From assembly GCA_041583495.1 (NCBI GenBank), contig JBFHFS010000054.1:1-33313 (forward strand): a stretch of 33,313 bases of DNA. Reading direction: 5' to 3'. The notes below the pieces were generated by a model. It was not told where the DNA came from, searched no databases, and was given only the letters and a program-made list of their open reading frames with translations. The position numbers and the translations under genes are program-made. The DNA is from JBFHFS01 sp041583495. Its GTDB lineage: Bacteria > Bacteroidota > Bacteroidia > Bacteroidales > Marinilabiliaceae. Shown in pieces: positions 24,186 through 31,544 of this stretch (its first letter is position 1; every line of letters begins with the position of its first letter).

Positions 24186-24980
24186 ATGATTACATCACAA
24201 TCGGTTATTGCAGATCTGAAAAAAGTTAGAGAAAATTCACCTCTGGTGCACAACATCACCAACTATGTGGTGATGAACACAACGGCCAACGCCTTACTTA
24301 GCCTTGGGGCCAGTCCGGTAATGGCGCACGCCGTGGATGAGATGGCCGATATGGCCGGCATTGCTTCGGCACTGGTGTTGAATATCGGTACCCTGAGTAA
24401 TCCCTGGATTGAGGGAATGCTGTTGGCGGGCAAAACCGCTTCTAAGAGGCAGATTCCTATTGTTTTAGACCCTGTGGGAGCCGGAGCAACCCCTTTTCGT
24501 ACAAGCACCTGCCTTTCTCTCATCAAGGAGTGCCGGCCAACGATTATCCGGGGAAATGCCTCTGAAGTGATGGCTCTTGTGGATTCAGGTACAACAACCA
24601 AAGGTGTTGACAGCACTGAAACTTCAAAGAACGCGATTCAGTCGGCAAAAGAGTTGGCCCTTGAAACGGGTGCCGTGGTCAGCATTAGTGGGAAGGAAGA
24701 TTATATCACCGATGGGAAAGAGGTGATCGTCATCAAAAACCATATTCCACTTATGCCCCGTGTAACCGGCATGGGATGCACGGCCAGCGCTTTAACGGGC
24801 GCCCTGGCAGCCGTTAATCCCAATACCCTGTCGGCCGCGGCCCATGCCATGGCCCTGATGGCCGTGGCAGGTGAAATAGCTTCCGGCAGAGCCCAGGGGC
24901 CTGGTTCTTTCCAGATGCATTTTCTGGATGCCTTATTTGCACTGTCCCCCTCCGACATAAAAAAACACCTGCGACTATGA
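24186..24980 (+). CDS. thiM: Hydroxyethylthiazole kinase
   Basis: 264 residues, normal for ThiM. It phosphorylates 4-methyl-5-(2-hydroxyethyl)thiazole with ATP, the salvage route to thiazole phosphate. Family features: 'NSPLVHNITNYVVMNTTANALLSLGASPVMAHA', 'VLDPVGAGATPFRT', 'IIRGNASEVMAL', and 'PRVTGMGCTASALTGALAA', where the Cys/Gly loop is the anion hole of the ribokinase-like fold. Cytoplasmic. It overlaps thiE by four bases (ATGA), so the two are translationally coupled. Confidence 0.97.
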   Translation: MITSQSVIADLKKVRENSPLVHNITNYVVMNTTANALLSLGASPVMAHAVDEMADMAGIASALVLNIGTLSNPWIEGMLLAGKTASKRQIPIVLDPVGAGATPFRTSTCLSLIKECRPTIIRGNASEVMALVDSGTTTKGVDSTETSKNAIQSAKELALETGAVVSISGKEDYITDGKEVIVIKNHIPLMPRVTGMGCTASALTGALAAVNPNTLSAAAHAMALMAVAGEIASGRAQGPGSFQMHFLDALFALSPSDIKKHLRL

Positions 24981-25612
24981 GACCACCATTCAACCTGAGT
25001 TTGTATCTGGTCACCGACCGGCCGCTTTGCCTGGGGCGTTCCCTGTTTGATGTGGTTAAAGAGGCCGTCGCCGGTGGGGTTACCATGGTACAGCTAAGAG
25101 AAAAGGAGGCCACCACAAAAGAGTTTGTTGAACTGGCCCTGGCACTGAAGAAACATCTGGCCCCCTTAAATGTCCCCCTGATCATAAACGACCGGATAGA
25201 CGTGGCGTTGGCGGTGGATTCGGAGGGCATTCACATCGGACAGGGAGATATGCCCTTTGCGCTGGCCCGCCAGATGGTTGGACCCGACAAACTCATCGGG
25301 CTGTCGGTGGAGAGCTACGAACAGGCTTTGGAAGCCAACCAACTGGATGTGGATTATATAGGAATAAGTCCGGTTTACACCACCCCTACAAAACAGGAGC
25401 TTGAGCAAGGACTGGGTTTAAAGGAAACCAGCCGCATTGCCCGCGCATCGGTGCATCCATCGGTGGCTATTGGGGGAATAAATCTTACGACCGCCCGAGA
25501 GGTACTGGAGACTGGCGTGAATGGCCTCTCTGTGGTGTCGGTCATCTGCTCCGCCCCTTCACCCGAAAAGGCCTCCAGGGAGCTCCGGACGATGATTAAG
25601 CAGTATATTTAA
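24977..25612 (+). CDS. thiE: Thiamine-phosphate synthase
   Basis: 211 residues, a TIM-barrel enzyme. It joins HMP pyrophosphate and thiazole phosphate to thiamine phosphate. Motifs: 'LYLVTDRPLC', 'GGVTMVQLREKEATTKEF', 'LIINDRIDVALAVDSEGIHIGQGDMP', 'DYIGISPVYTTPTKQEL' and 'VAIGGINLTTAREVLETGVNGLSVVSVI', including the phosphate-binding Gly loop. The start ATG lies inside the last codons of thiM. It uses the products of thiM and thiD in the same run of genes. Confidence 0.97.
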   Translation: MRPPFNLSLYLVTDRPLCLGRSLFDVVKEAVAGGVTMVQLREKEATTKEFVELALALKKHLAPLNVPLIINDRIDVALAVDSEGIHIGQGDMPFALARQMVGPDKLIGLSVESYEQALEANQLDVDYIGISPVYTTPTKQELEQGLGLKETSRIARASVHPSVAIGGINLTTAREVLETGVNGLSVVSVICSAPSPEKASRELRTMIKQYI

Positions 25613-25687
25613 CCGGGATTAAAATCACTGGTTTTCCCGGGCAGGCTTTGCCACCCATCCAGGCATTAACATCATAAAGCACTGATA

Positions 25688-26698
25688 ATGAAACTATCCG
25701 AAATAGGTGAATTTGGTTTTATAGAACGTTTTTCGAAACGTTTCAGGGACCTGGAGATGGCCAATACCAAAGGGATTGGCGACGATTGTGCCATTATGCC
25801 GCTGGATGGTGAATACGAACAGGTAGTTACCACCGACCTGCTGGTGGAAGAGATCCATTTTCTGAAAGCATCGATCACCCCGTTGGCACTGGGGCATAAA
25901 TCACTCGCCGTTAATTTAAGCGATATTGCCGCCATGGGCGCTGTTCCGGTGGGCTCTTTTCTCTCTCTGGCTATTCCCGAAGGAACCAGCGTTGAGTATT
26001 TGGATGCCTTTATGGAGGGCTATTATCAGTTGAGTAAAAAATACGGCGTGGCGCTATTGGGAGGTGATACCACCCGCTCGCCCGACCGTTTGGTGATCAA
26101 TGTATGTGTGATAGGCAGAGCCCCTAAAGGATGCAGCCGTTTGCGCTCCATGGCAAAGCCGGGCGATGTGGTGGCCGTTACGGGTCATTTGGGTAACTCG
26201 GGAGGTGGTTTGCGCATGATATTGGGGAAGCTTAATGTGGATGCGGTTTCACAAAGTCTGCTGGATGCGCACAACCTGCCTCAGCCGGCCATAGAAGAAG
26301 GTCACTGGCTTGCCGGCCAGGCGGGCGTTCATGCGATGATGGACCTCTCCGATGGGATGGTCTCAGACCTCCGGCATATTTTGAAAAGCTCTGCTGTTTC
26401 GGCCACCATTGAGATGGATCGGTTGCCCGTATCGGAAGCCTTGCGCTCCAGCGCTCAAAAATTTGGCTGGAATCCCCTGGAATTAGCCGCCTCTGGAGGG
26501 GAAGATTACGAGCTGCTGATAACAGTGGCTAAAACGGATTGGGACAAGATTCAATCGGCCTTCCGCCTCCAATTCGGGAAACCCCTCTACCCTGTAGGAC
26601 AAATTTCTTCGGGTGAGCCGCATATCACCTGGCTTAACCAGGGCCGGGAGGTAGATTTCTCGAGTGCTGGCTTTAACCATTTTAAAAGCACCCCCTAG
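25688..26698 (+). CDS. thiL: Thiamine-monophosphate kinase
   Basis: 336 residues. It converts thiamine phosphate to TPP with ATP. The AIR-synthase-like fold shows 'GIGDDCAIMPLDGEYEQVVTTDLLVEEIHF', 'HKSLAVNLSDIAAMGAVPVGSFLSLAIP', 'YGVALLGGDTTRSPDRLVINVCVIG' and 'MMDLSDGMVSDLRHIL', with the Asp-rich metal/ATP sites, and 'ASGGEDYELLITV'. It starts 75 bases after thiE; a CCGGGA/TCCCGG inverted repeat without T-run lies in that gap, so the operon probably continues. It ends the pathway that thiM, thiD and thiE feed. Confidence 0.96.
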   Translation: MKLSEIGEFGFIERFSKRFRDLEMANTKGIGDDCAIMPLDGEYEQVVTTDLLVEEIHFLKASITPLALGHKSLAVNLSDIAAMGAVPVGSFLSLAIPEGTSVEYLDAFMEGYYQLSKKYGVALLGGDTTRSPDRLVINVCVIGRAPKGCSRLRSMAKPGDVVAVTGHLGNSGGGLRMILGKLNVDAVSQSLLDAHNLPQPAIEEGHWLAGQAGVHAMMDLSDGMVSDLRHILKSSAVSATIEMDRLPVSEALRSSAQKFGWNPLELAASGGEDYELLITVAKTDWDKIQSAFRLQFGKPLYPVGQISSGEPHITWLNQGREVDFSSAGFNHFKSTP

Positions 26699-26759
26699 AT
26701 CCTCAGTATGTAAGAGGAATCTAAGGTTGACACATTAATCAAACAAAACAGAAGTTCTT

Positions 26760-27587
26760 ATGCAACAATACCACAGAGCGCTTACTATTGCCGGAAGCGA
26801 TAGTGGAGGTGGCGCCGGAATTCAAGCCGATCTGAAGACCTTTTCGGCCTGCGGATGTTATGGGATGTCGGCCATCACGGCCATCACAGCACAAAACACC
26901 CGGGGGGTGCGCGATATCTTTCCTGTCCCTCCCTCCGCCATCCAAAAACAAATTGAGGCAGTGATGGAAGATATTGGAGCCAATGCGGTTAAAACAGGCA
27001 TGCTTCACTCCTCGGAAGTTATTTCGACGGTGGCAGAGATGATTAAAAAATTCCAGGTTACCAACCTGGTGGTGGACCCGGTAATGGTGGCAACCTCGGG
27101 GGATAAACTTTTACAGGATGAAGCCATTGATGCGCTAAAGCGTATCCTTTTGCCCCTGGCCAGGGTGAGTACCCCAAATATTCCGGAGGCCGAGTTGCTG
27201 TTGGGGCGGGCCATTACTTCGCAGGGGCAACTCCCTGAAGCGGCCCGGGAGCTCTCCTCCACTTTTGGGGGATCGGTACTGTTGAAGGCCGGCCATCTCA
27301 AGGAACAGACTCTGACCGATGTTTTTTACAATGCCGAGCAGGACGAATTCCTGTTTCTGGAATCGAAGCGGTTATCCACCCTCAATACACATGGCACCGG
27401 ATGTACGCTTTCATCGGCCATAGCCGCTCATTTGGCCAGGGGATATGAGCTGAACCAGGCTGTACAGCTGGCTAAAGATTACATCAGCGGGGCCATTGAG
27501 GCTGGCAGTTCCTATAAAATCGGGCAGGGACATGGCCCGGTGCATCATTTTTTTCAACTTTGGGAGAAAGCCCCAAAACGCCAATAA
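26760..27587 (+). CDS. thiD: Hydroxymethylpyrimidine (phosphate) kinase
   Basis: 275 residues, ribokinase-like. It phosphorylates HMP twice to HMP-PP, the pyrimidine partner for ThiE. Motifs: 'ALTIAGSDSGGGAGIQADLKTFSACGCYGMSAITAITAQNT', 'NAVKTGMLHSSEVI', 'VVDPVMVATSGDKLL', 'STPNIPEAELLLG', 'VLLKAGHL' and the ATP-site loop 'NTHGTGCTLSSAIAAHLARG'. There is no fused ThiE or TenA domain. It sits in line after thiL with a 61-base gap and is followed 10 bases later by tenA. Confidence 0.97.
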   Translation: MQQYHRALTIAGSDSGGGAGIQADLKTFSACGCYGMSAITAITAQNTRGVRDIFPVPPSAIQKQIEAVMEDIGANAVKTGMLHSSEVISTVAEMIKKFQVTNLVVDPVMVATSGDKLLQDEAIDALKRILLPLARVSTPNIPEAELLLGRAITSQGQLPEAARELSSTFGGSVLLKAGHLKEQTLTDVFYNAEQDEFLFLESKRLSTLNTHGTGCTLSSAIAAHLARGYELNQAVQLAKDYISGAIEAGSSYKIGQGHGPVHHFFQLWEKAPKRQ

Positions 27588-27597
27588 TTCTGGTCAC

Positions 27598-28275
27598 ATG
27601 ACAAATAAAACGCCTCTTCCCTACGGTCCGTTTGCTCAAAAGCTGTGGGATAGTGCAACCGATATCATTGATGAAATAAGGACTCATCCCTTTTGCCTGG
27701 GGTTGGCCAAAGGCGACCTGCCCATGGCTGCATTCAGGCACTATTTGGGGCAGGACATGCTTTATATTATTGAGGATGCACGAGCACTGGCCCTTACCGG
27801 GACGAGAGCAATAGAGGTGGCCGAGATGTATTTTTTCCTGGCAATGGCCAAGGACGGGCTGGAGATTGAACGGGTGTTACACGCCGAATTTGGGAGTCAT
27901 TTTCACATTTCCCGGGCCCAGGCCCCTTCTGCTGCCTGTGAGCAATACACTGAATTTCTTCTCGAAAAAGCCCGTAACGATCGCTACGAGGTATCGGTCG
28001 CAGCGCTACTGCCCTGCTTCTGGGTGTACCAGGAAATCAGTCGTCATATTCTTGAGCAAAGCGTGGCCCAAAACCCCTATCAGAAATGGCTGGATACCTA
28101 TTCTGATAAGAGTTTTGAGGTTTTTGTTGACCAATTTATTGAAATCGCCAGCCACCTAATGGAGCGGGCTCCCGAGGGTCTTCAACAAAAAATGATCGAG
28201 GCCTTTCGTGTTAGCACACACTATGAATTCCTCTTTTTTGATGAAGCCTGGAAGATGGGAAAGAGTGTATCCTGA
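27598..28275 (+). CDS. tenA: TenA-family aminopyrimidine aminohydrolase / thiaminase II
   Basis: 225 residues from the ATG at 27598 (MTNKTPLPYGPFAQKLWDSA). The frame is open further upstream into thiD, but homologues start here. The helical bundle shows 'FRHYLGQDMLYIIEDARALALTG', the active-site cysteine in 'AALLPCFWVYQEI' and the C-terminal 'HYEFLFFDEAWKMG' with the catalytic Glu. It recycles base-degraded thiamine (aminopyrimidine) to HMP, which ThiD then phosphorylates. Encoded directly after thiD. Confidence 0.95.
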   Translation: MTNKTPLPYGPFAQKLWDSATDIIDEIRTHPFCLGLAKGDLPMAAFRHYLGQDMLYIIEDARALALTGTRAIEVAEMYFFLAMAKDGLEIERVLHAEFGSHFHISRAQAPSAACEQYTEFLLEKARNDRYEVSVAALLPCFWVYQEISRHILEQSVAQNPYQKWLDTYSDKSFEVFVDQFIEIASHLMERAPEGLQQKMIEAFRVSTHYEFLFFDEAWKMGKSVS

Positions 28276-28346
28276 CACTCCCCAACGTTGGGAGGGATGT
28301 AATTAACCTAAAGCAAATTACCCAAATCCATACCGTGCCTTGTCCC

Positions 28347-28967
28347 TCAAAGAACACCCCTCCGGGGGGTGCCTTTTGAAGGGCCTTTTGGTTTTCTTTT
28401 TTTCTTTTTTTCCACCGAGTAACCAAACTTTCCTATTTTTTTACCCACCTCGAAATAGTGCCCATGCGAATAGCAGATGGGATGGCTTTTGATCAGAGAA
28501 AAGGCACCGGTCTTAGCATCGATGTACTGGTCGTCGGCCATAACATTGACCACCTCCGACAAAAACATATCATGAGTGCCCAGGGAGATGACTTCCTTAA
28601 CCCGGCATTCGATATTCACCGGGGCCTCCTCTATGGTAGGGGCCTTCACCACATGGGCTTTTCCGGGGGTGAGTCCGGCTGCCTCGAATTTGCGATGTTG
28701 GCGGCCCGACCTGACGCCGCACCAATCGGTGGCATAAGCCAGATCGCGGGTGGTGAGGTTGATCACAAATTCTCCATATTTTTTTAGTAAAGCGTGTGAG
28801 TGTCTCCCAGGCCTGACGGAGATATAACACAGTGGAGGATCGGAACAGATGGTGCCGGTCCAGGCAATGGTGATGATGTTATACTCTTCGGGTTCGGCTC
28901 CTACCGATACCATGACCGCCGGCAGTGGATAAATCATGTTGCCGGGCTTCCAGTTAACTTTAGCCAT
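28347..28967 (-). CDS. Flavin reductase-like (FMN-binding split barrel) protein
   Basis: 206 residues of the flavin reductase domain family (PF01613). Visible are 'YPLPAVMVSVGAEPEEYNIITIAWTGTICSDPPLCYISVRPGRHSHALLKK' with the FMN-binding Thr/Ser-rich strand, and 'FVINLTTRDLAYATDWCGVRSGRQHRKFEAAGLT', and 'ECRVKEVISLGTHDMFLSEVVNV'. Members bind FMN and reduce it with NAD(P)H or act as oxidoreductases of unknown substrate. The C-terminus ends in a basic low-complexity tail (EKKKKRKPKGPSKGTPRRG) that overlaps a G/C-rich inverted repeat (28354-28369). The tail may be a read-through of an older stop. It converges on tenA. Confidence 0.9.
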   Translation of the reverse strand: MAKVNWKPGNMIYPLPAVMVSVGAEPEEYNIITIAWTGTICSDPPLCYISVRPGRHSHALLKKYGEFVINLTTRDLAYATDWCGVRSGRQHRKFEAAGLTPGKAHVVKAPTIEEAPVNIECRVKEVISLGTHDMFLSEVVNVMADDQYIDAKTGAFSLIKSHPICYSHGHYFEVGKKIGKFGYSVEKKKKRKPKGPSKGTPRRGVL

Positions 28968-29184
28968 ATTTCAAATCAATAGATCGTTAAATTTTCCGCA
29001 TGCCCTAAAGCATTCGCGGAGGAGCTGGATAACAGGCATTAGACTTGTTTGCAACATGCTTAATATCAGCATATTAAATAGAATTTATCAATTCATCCAA
29101 AACACTGGCATCCAGCCATTTACCAAGGATTAACGAAGCATTGTAAAATAAAAATCCAACGTTAAAAATCTCTGCACGTGGCTT

Positions 29185-29649
29185 CTACGACACGCCAAAT
29201 TGCAACTCCTCCTGGGAGGTTATTTTTTCGCAATAATGGCACTTCAGGGAAACCTTTTTTTTGTTCTTCACAAAAAAGCGGGTAGTCACCGGCTCTGTAT
29301 TGGTGATGCATTTGGGGTTGATACACCTCACTATGCCCACAATCTCGTCGGGGATGGTAACATCGCGTTTTTCCACCACCATGTAATCGCGAATGATGTT
29401 AAGGCGGGCGTGAGGTGCCACCAGCGATATCTTATTGATCTCCTCATCTTTAAAAAATACCTCAGAAACCTTTATGATAGCTTTCTTGCCAAGCTTGAGG
29501 CTGTCCAGGTTGGCGCCAAAGGTCACCATGCTGGCCACCTTATCCAGATTGAGGATTCGGATCACTTTAAAAAGGTTCCGAGAAGGAATATGATCGATAA
29601 CGGTGCCATTTTCGATGGCGCTGACGTTTAATTTCTTAAGCTGTTTCAT
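29185..29649 (-). CDS. pyrI: Aspartate carbamoyltransferase regulatory subunit
   Basis: 154 residues, the usual size. The N-terminal allosteric domain has 'VSAIENGTVIDHIPSRNLFKVIRILNLD' and 'GAN..SLKLGKKAIIKV'. The C-terminal zinc domain carries four cysteines, 'CINPKC' and 'KCHYC'. It binds ATP/CTP and joins PyrB trimers in the ATCase holoenzyme. It lies 121 bases downstream of pyrB on the same strand. It ends before a 217-base gap holding no clear gene, upstream of which in plus coordinates the flavin reductase starts. Confidence 0.97.
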   Translation of the reverse strand: MKQLKKLNVSAIENGTVIDHIPSRNLFKVIRILNLDKVASMVTFGANLDSLKLGKKAIIKVSEVFFKDEEINKISLVAPHARLNIIRDYMVVEKRDVTIPDEIVGIVRCINPKCITNTEPVTTRFFVKNKKKVSLKCHYCEKITSQEELQFGVS

Positions 29650-29770
29650 ATCCGAATATAATAGGTTGTTTAATGGATGGTTTTGATCCCCCCCTGGCCC
29701 AACTCATCGGGAACCCATTGGGATATTCGTGAAATCATCCGATAGAAGTTAGGTCGAAAGGTATTAATAA

Positions 29771-30679
29771 CTATTTAAGTCCCATGATGGCTGAGATGAT
29801 TGCCATTCGTGTATACATTCCATTACGTGCCTGTTCGAAATAATAGGCCTTAGGACTGCTGTCCACATCTGTATGGATCTCATTCACCCTGGGCAGAGGA
29901 TGCAACACCTTCATGGTCTCTTTAGCTTCCTTAAGCATTGATTTTCGCAACACGTAGCTGTTCTTAACTCTTTCATAATCCACCGGATCGGAGAAACGCT
30001 CCTTTTGTACGCGGGTCATGTAGAGGATATCTGCCCCGGCGGTGACTTCATTCAGGTCGGTATGCTCAAAAAACGGGATGCCTTTTTCCTCCAGAAAGAG
30101 TTTATATTCAGCCGGCATCTTGAGTTTCTCGGGGGAGACAAAATGAAAGGTGGGATTAAAGTGCGACATGGCCATCAGCAGGGAGTGCACCGTACGGCCA
30201 AACTTAAGGTCGCCAACCAGAGCCAGGTTCATATTGTTAAGTGTACCTTGGGTTTTGCGGATAGAATACATATCCAGCAAAGTTTGGGTGGGATGCTGGT
30301 TAGCTCCGTCTCCCGCATTGATAATGGGCACTGAGGATTGTTCGGAAGCATAGCGGGCCGCCCCTTCCAGAAAGTGGCGCATCACAATAAGATCGGTGTA
30401 TTGACTAACCATCCGGATGGTATCCTTCAGGGTTTCGCCTTTAGTGGTCGATGACGAGGAGGCATCGGTAAAGCCCACCACACGTCCTCCCAGACGGTTA
30501 ATGGCAGCCTCGAAGCTAAGCCTCGTGCGGGTGGAAGGTTCAAAAAAGAGACTCCCTACCACGCCGCCTCTCAGTAAAGGCTGGTTGGGATTAGACTCAA
30601 AGTCGGCTGCGAGATCGAGGATGTGCAGCATCTCCTCCTTGCTGTAGTCGTTAATGGACACTAGGCTTCTGTTCTTCAT
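29771..30679 (-). CDS. pyrB: Aspartate carbamoyltransferase catalytic subunit
   Basis: 302 residues. It catalyses carbamoyl phosphate plus aspartate to carbamoyl aspartate, the committed step of pyrimidine synthesis. Carbamoyl-phosphate site 'FFEPSTRTRLSFE' and 'SSSTTKGETLKDT', then 'MRHFLEGAARY', 'INAGDGANQHPTQTLLDMYSI', 'LVGDLKFGRTVHSLL' and 'LHPLPRVNEI' are all intact. The histidine of the usual 'RHP' is present as RHF. The start ATG (30677-30679) abuts the stop of a leader frame. Likely one transcript with pyrI. Confidence 0.97.
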   Translation of the reverse strand: MKNRSLVSINDYSKEEMLHILDLAADFESNPNQPLLRGGVVGSLFFEPSTRTRLSFEAAINRLGGRVVGFTDASSSSTTKGETLKDTIRMVSQYTDLIVMRHFLEGAARYASEQSSVPIINAGDGANQHPTQTLLDMYSIRKTQGTLNNMNLALVGDLKFGRTVHSLLMAMSHFNPTFHFVSPEKLKMPAEYKLFLEEKGIPFFEHTDLNEVTAGADILYMTRVQKERFSDPVDYERVKNSYVLRKSMLKEAKETMKVLHPLPRVNEIHTDVDSSPKAYYFEQARNGMYTRMAIISAIMGLK

Positions 30680-30732
30680 TTACACAAAGATTTTGGGGGT
30701 TGATAGAATATTATGGTTATCTGGAAAAGGAC

Positions 30733-30765
30733 AAAAAAAAGACCCGATTAATAAAAACCAGGTCT
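30733..30765 (-). terminator. Terminator-like hairpin in the pyrB leader (possible attenuator)
   Basis: Minus strand: AGACC, 16-base loop, GGTCT, followed by T8. The stem is only five pairs plus one beyond a mismatch, so it is weak. It lies between the presumed pyrB promoter (30890-30897) and the pyrB start, where an attenuator would be. It might instead only be an unstructured leader. Confidence 0.45.
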
Positions 30766-30889
30766 CAATTGAAAATATTTTAAAGCTAAAAGGCAAAAAA
30801 TGAATGGGCCTTAAATCAAGGTATCCGGTAAATAAGATGCCCTTTTGTTCTTTATCGGGAATATTGGATTGTGCATGCATATCGAGAAA

Positions 30890-30897
30890 CAAATTTA
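30890..30897 (-). promoter_or_regulatory. -7 box of a pyrB promoter
   Basis: Minus strand TAAATTTG, an exact TAnnTTTG match. It predicts a transcript beginning near 30883 with a leader of about 200 bases that contains the hairpin at 30733-30765. No good -33 box at the right distance. The 313 bases between pyrB and the glutathione peroxidase gene hold this box, the hairpin and an A/T-rich leader frame (30682-30901) that reaches the pyrB start. Confidence 0.4.
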
Positions 30898-30992
30898 GCA
30901 TTTTTGTGCATAAAAAATAGCATTCTCCAAAAATAAAATTGAACTCTCAAGGGTTTTCACTTGTTTGAAGGGTGAATTAAAAATAAGAAATA

Positions 30993-31544
30993 ATGAAAGA
31001 TAACTCAAAATTATGGCTGACATTCGCCCTCCTGATATTTGCCGTGTCTTCCCTCTTTTCCCAGGAAGGATTTCACCAATTTTCAGTAAAAACCCTTGAG
31101 GGGCAAAATTTTTATCTGGCCTCTCTCAAAGGGAAGAAGGTAATGGTGGTGAATACTGCCAGCAAATGTGGGATGACCCCTCAATATGAGCAGCTGCAAG
31201 CTCTTTATGAGAAATATGGAAGCGACAGCTTTGTGGTCATTGGATTTCCGGCCAATAATTTCCTGAGTCAGGAACCAGGTACCGACCAGGAGATTCGCGA
31301 GTTTTGCACCCTGAACTACGGGGTTACCTTTCCCATGATGGCTAAGATAAGTGTGAAGGGCGACGACCAGCATCCTCTTTACCAGTGGCTCACTCAAAAA
31401 TCGGAAAACGGAGTGGCCGACAGTAAGGTCAAGTGGAACTTCCAAAAATACTTAATTGGCCCGGAGGGGAATTTGGAACATGTATTCCCCCCCCAAACCA
31501 AGCCCGATGATCCGGAAATAATCAAATGGATTACGGCAAAATAA
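30993..31544 (+). CDS. Exported glutathione peroxidase-family thiol peroxidase
   Basis: 183 residues. A cleavable signal peptide (about residues 1-24, 'KLWLTFALLIFAVSSLFSQ') sends it out of the cytoplasm. GPx domain: 'VKTLEGQNFYLASLKGKKVMVVNTASKCGMTPQY' with the peroxidatic Cys of the 'ASKCG' motif, 'VVIGFPANNFLSQEPG' (Gln of the catalytic set) and 'VKWNFQKYLIGPEGN' (Trp and Asn). The usual 'GFPCNQF' is 'GFPANNF', so the resolving-type Cys is absent. It detoxifies hydroperoxides, probably with a thioredoxin-like donor in the periplasm. It is divergent from pyrB and converges on the endonuclease gene, overlapping its 3' end by 14 bases. Confidence 0.94.
   Translation: MKDNSKLWLTFALLIFAVSSLFSQEGFHQFSVKTLEGQNFYLASLKGKKVMVVNTASKCGMTPQYEQLQALYEKYGSDSFVVIGFPANNFLSQEPGTDQEIREFCTLNYGVTFPMMAKISVKGDDQHPLYQWLTQKSENGVADSKVKWNFQKYLIGPEGNLEHVFPPQTKPDDPEIIKWITAK

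Noticed and set aside
27496..27597. Upstream extension of TenA by 34 residues into thiD
   Set aside because: The extension overlaps thiD coding sequence and TenA homologues start at the ATG at 27598.
28278..28294. CTCCC...GGGAG inverted repeat after tenA as a terminator
   Set aside because: The stem is partly self-complementary at its centre and no T-run follows on either strand, so I could not support termination.
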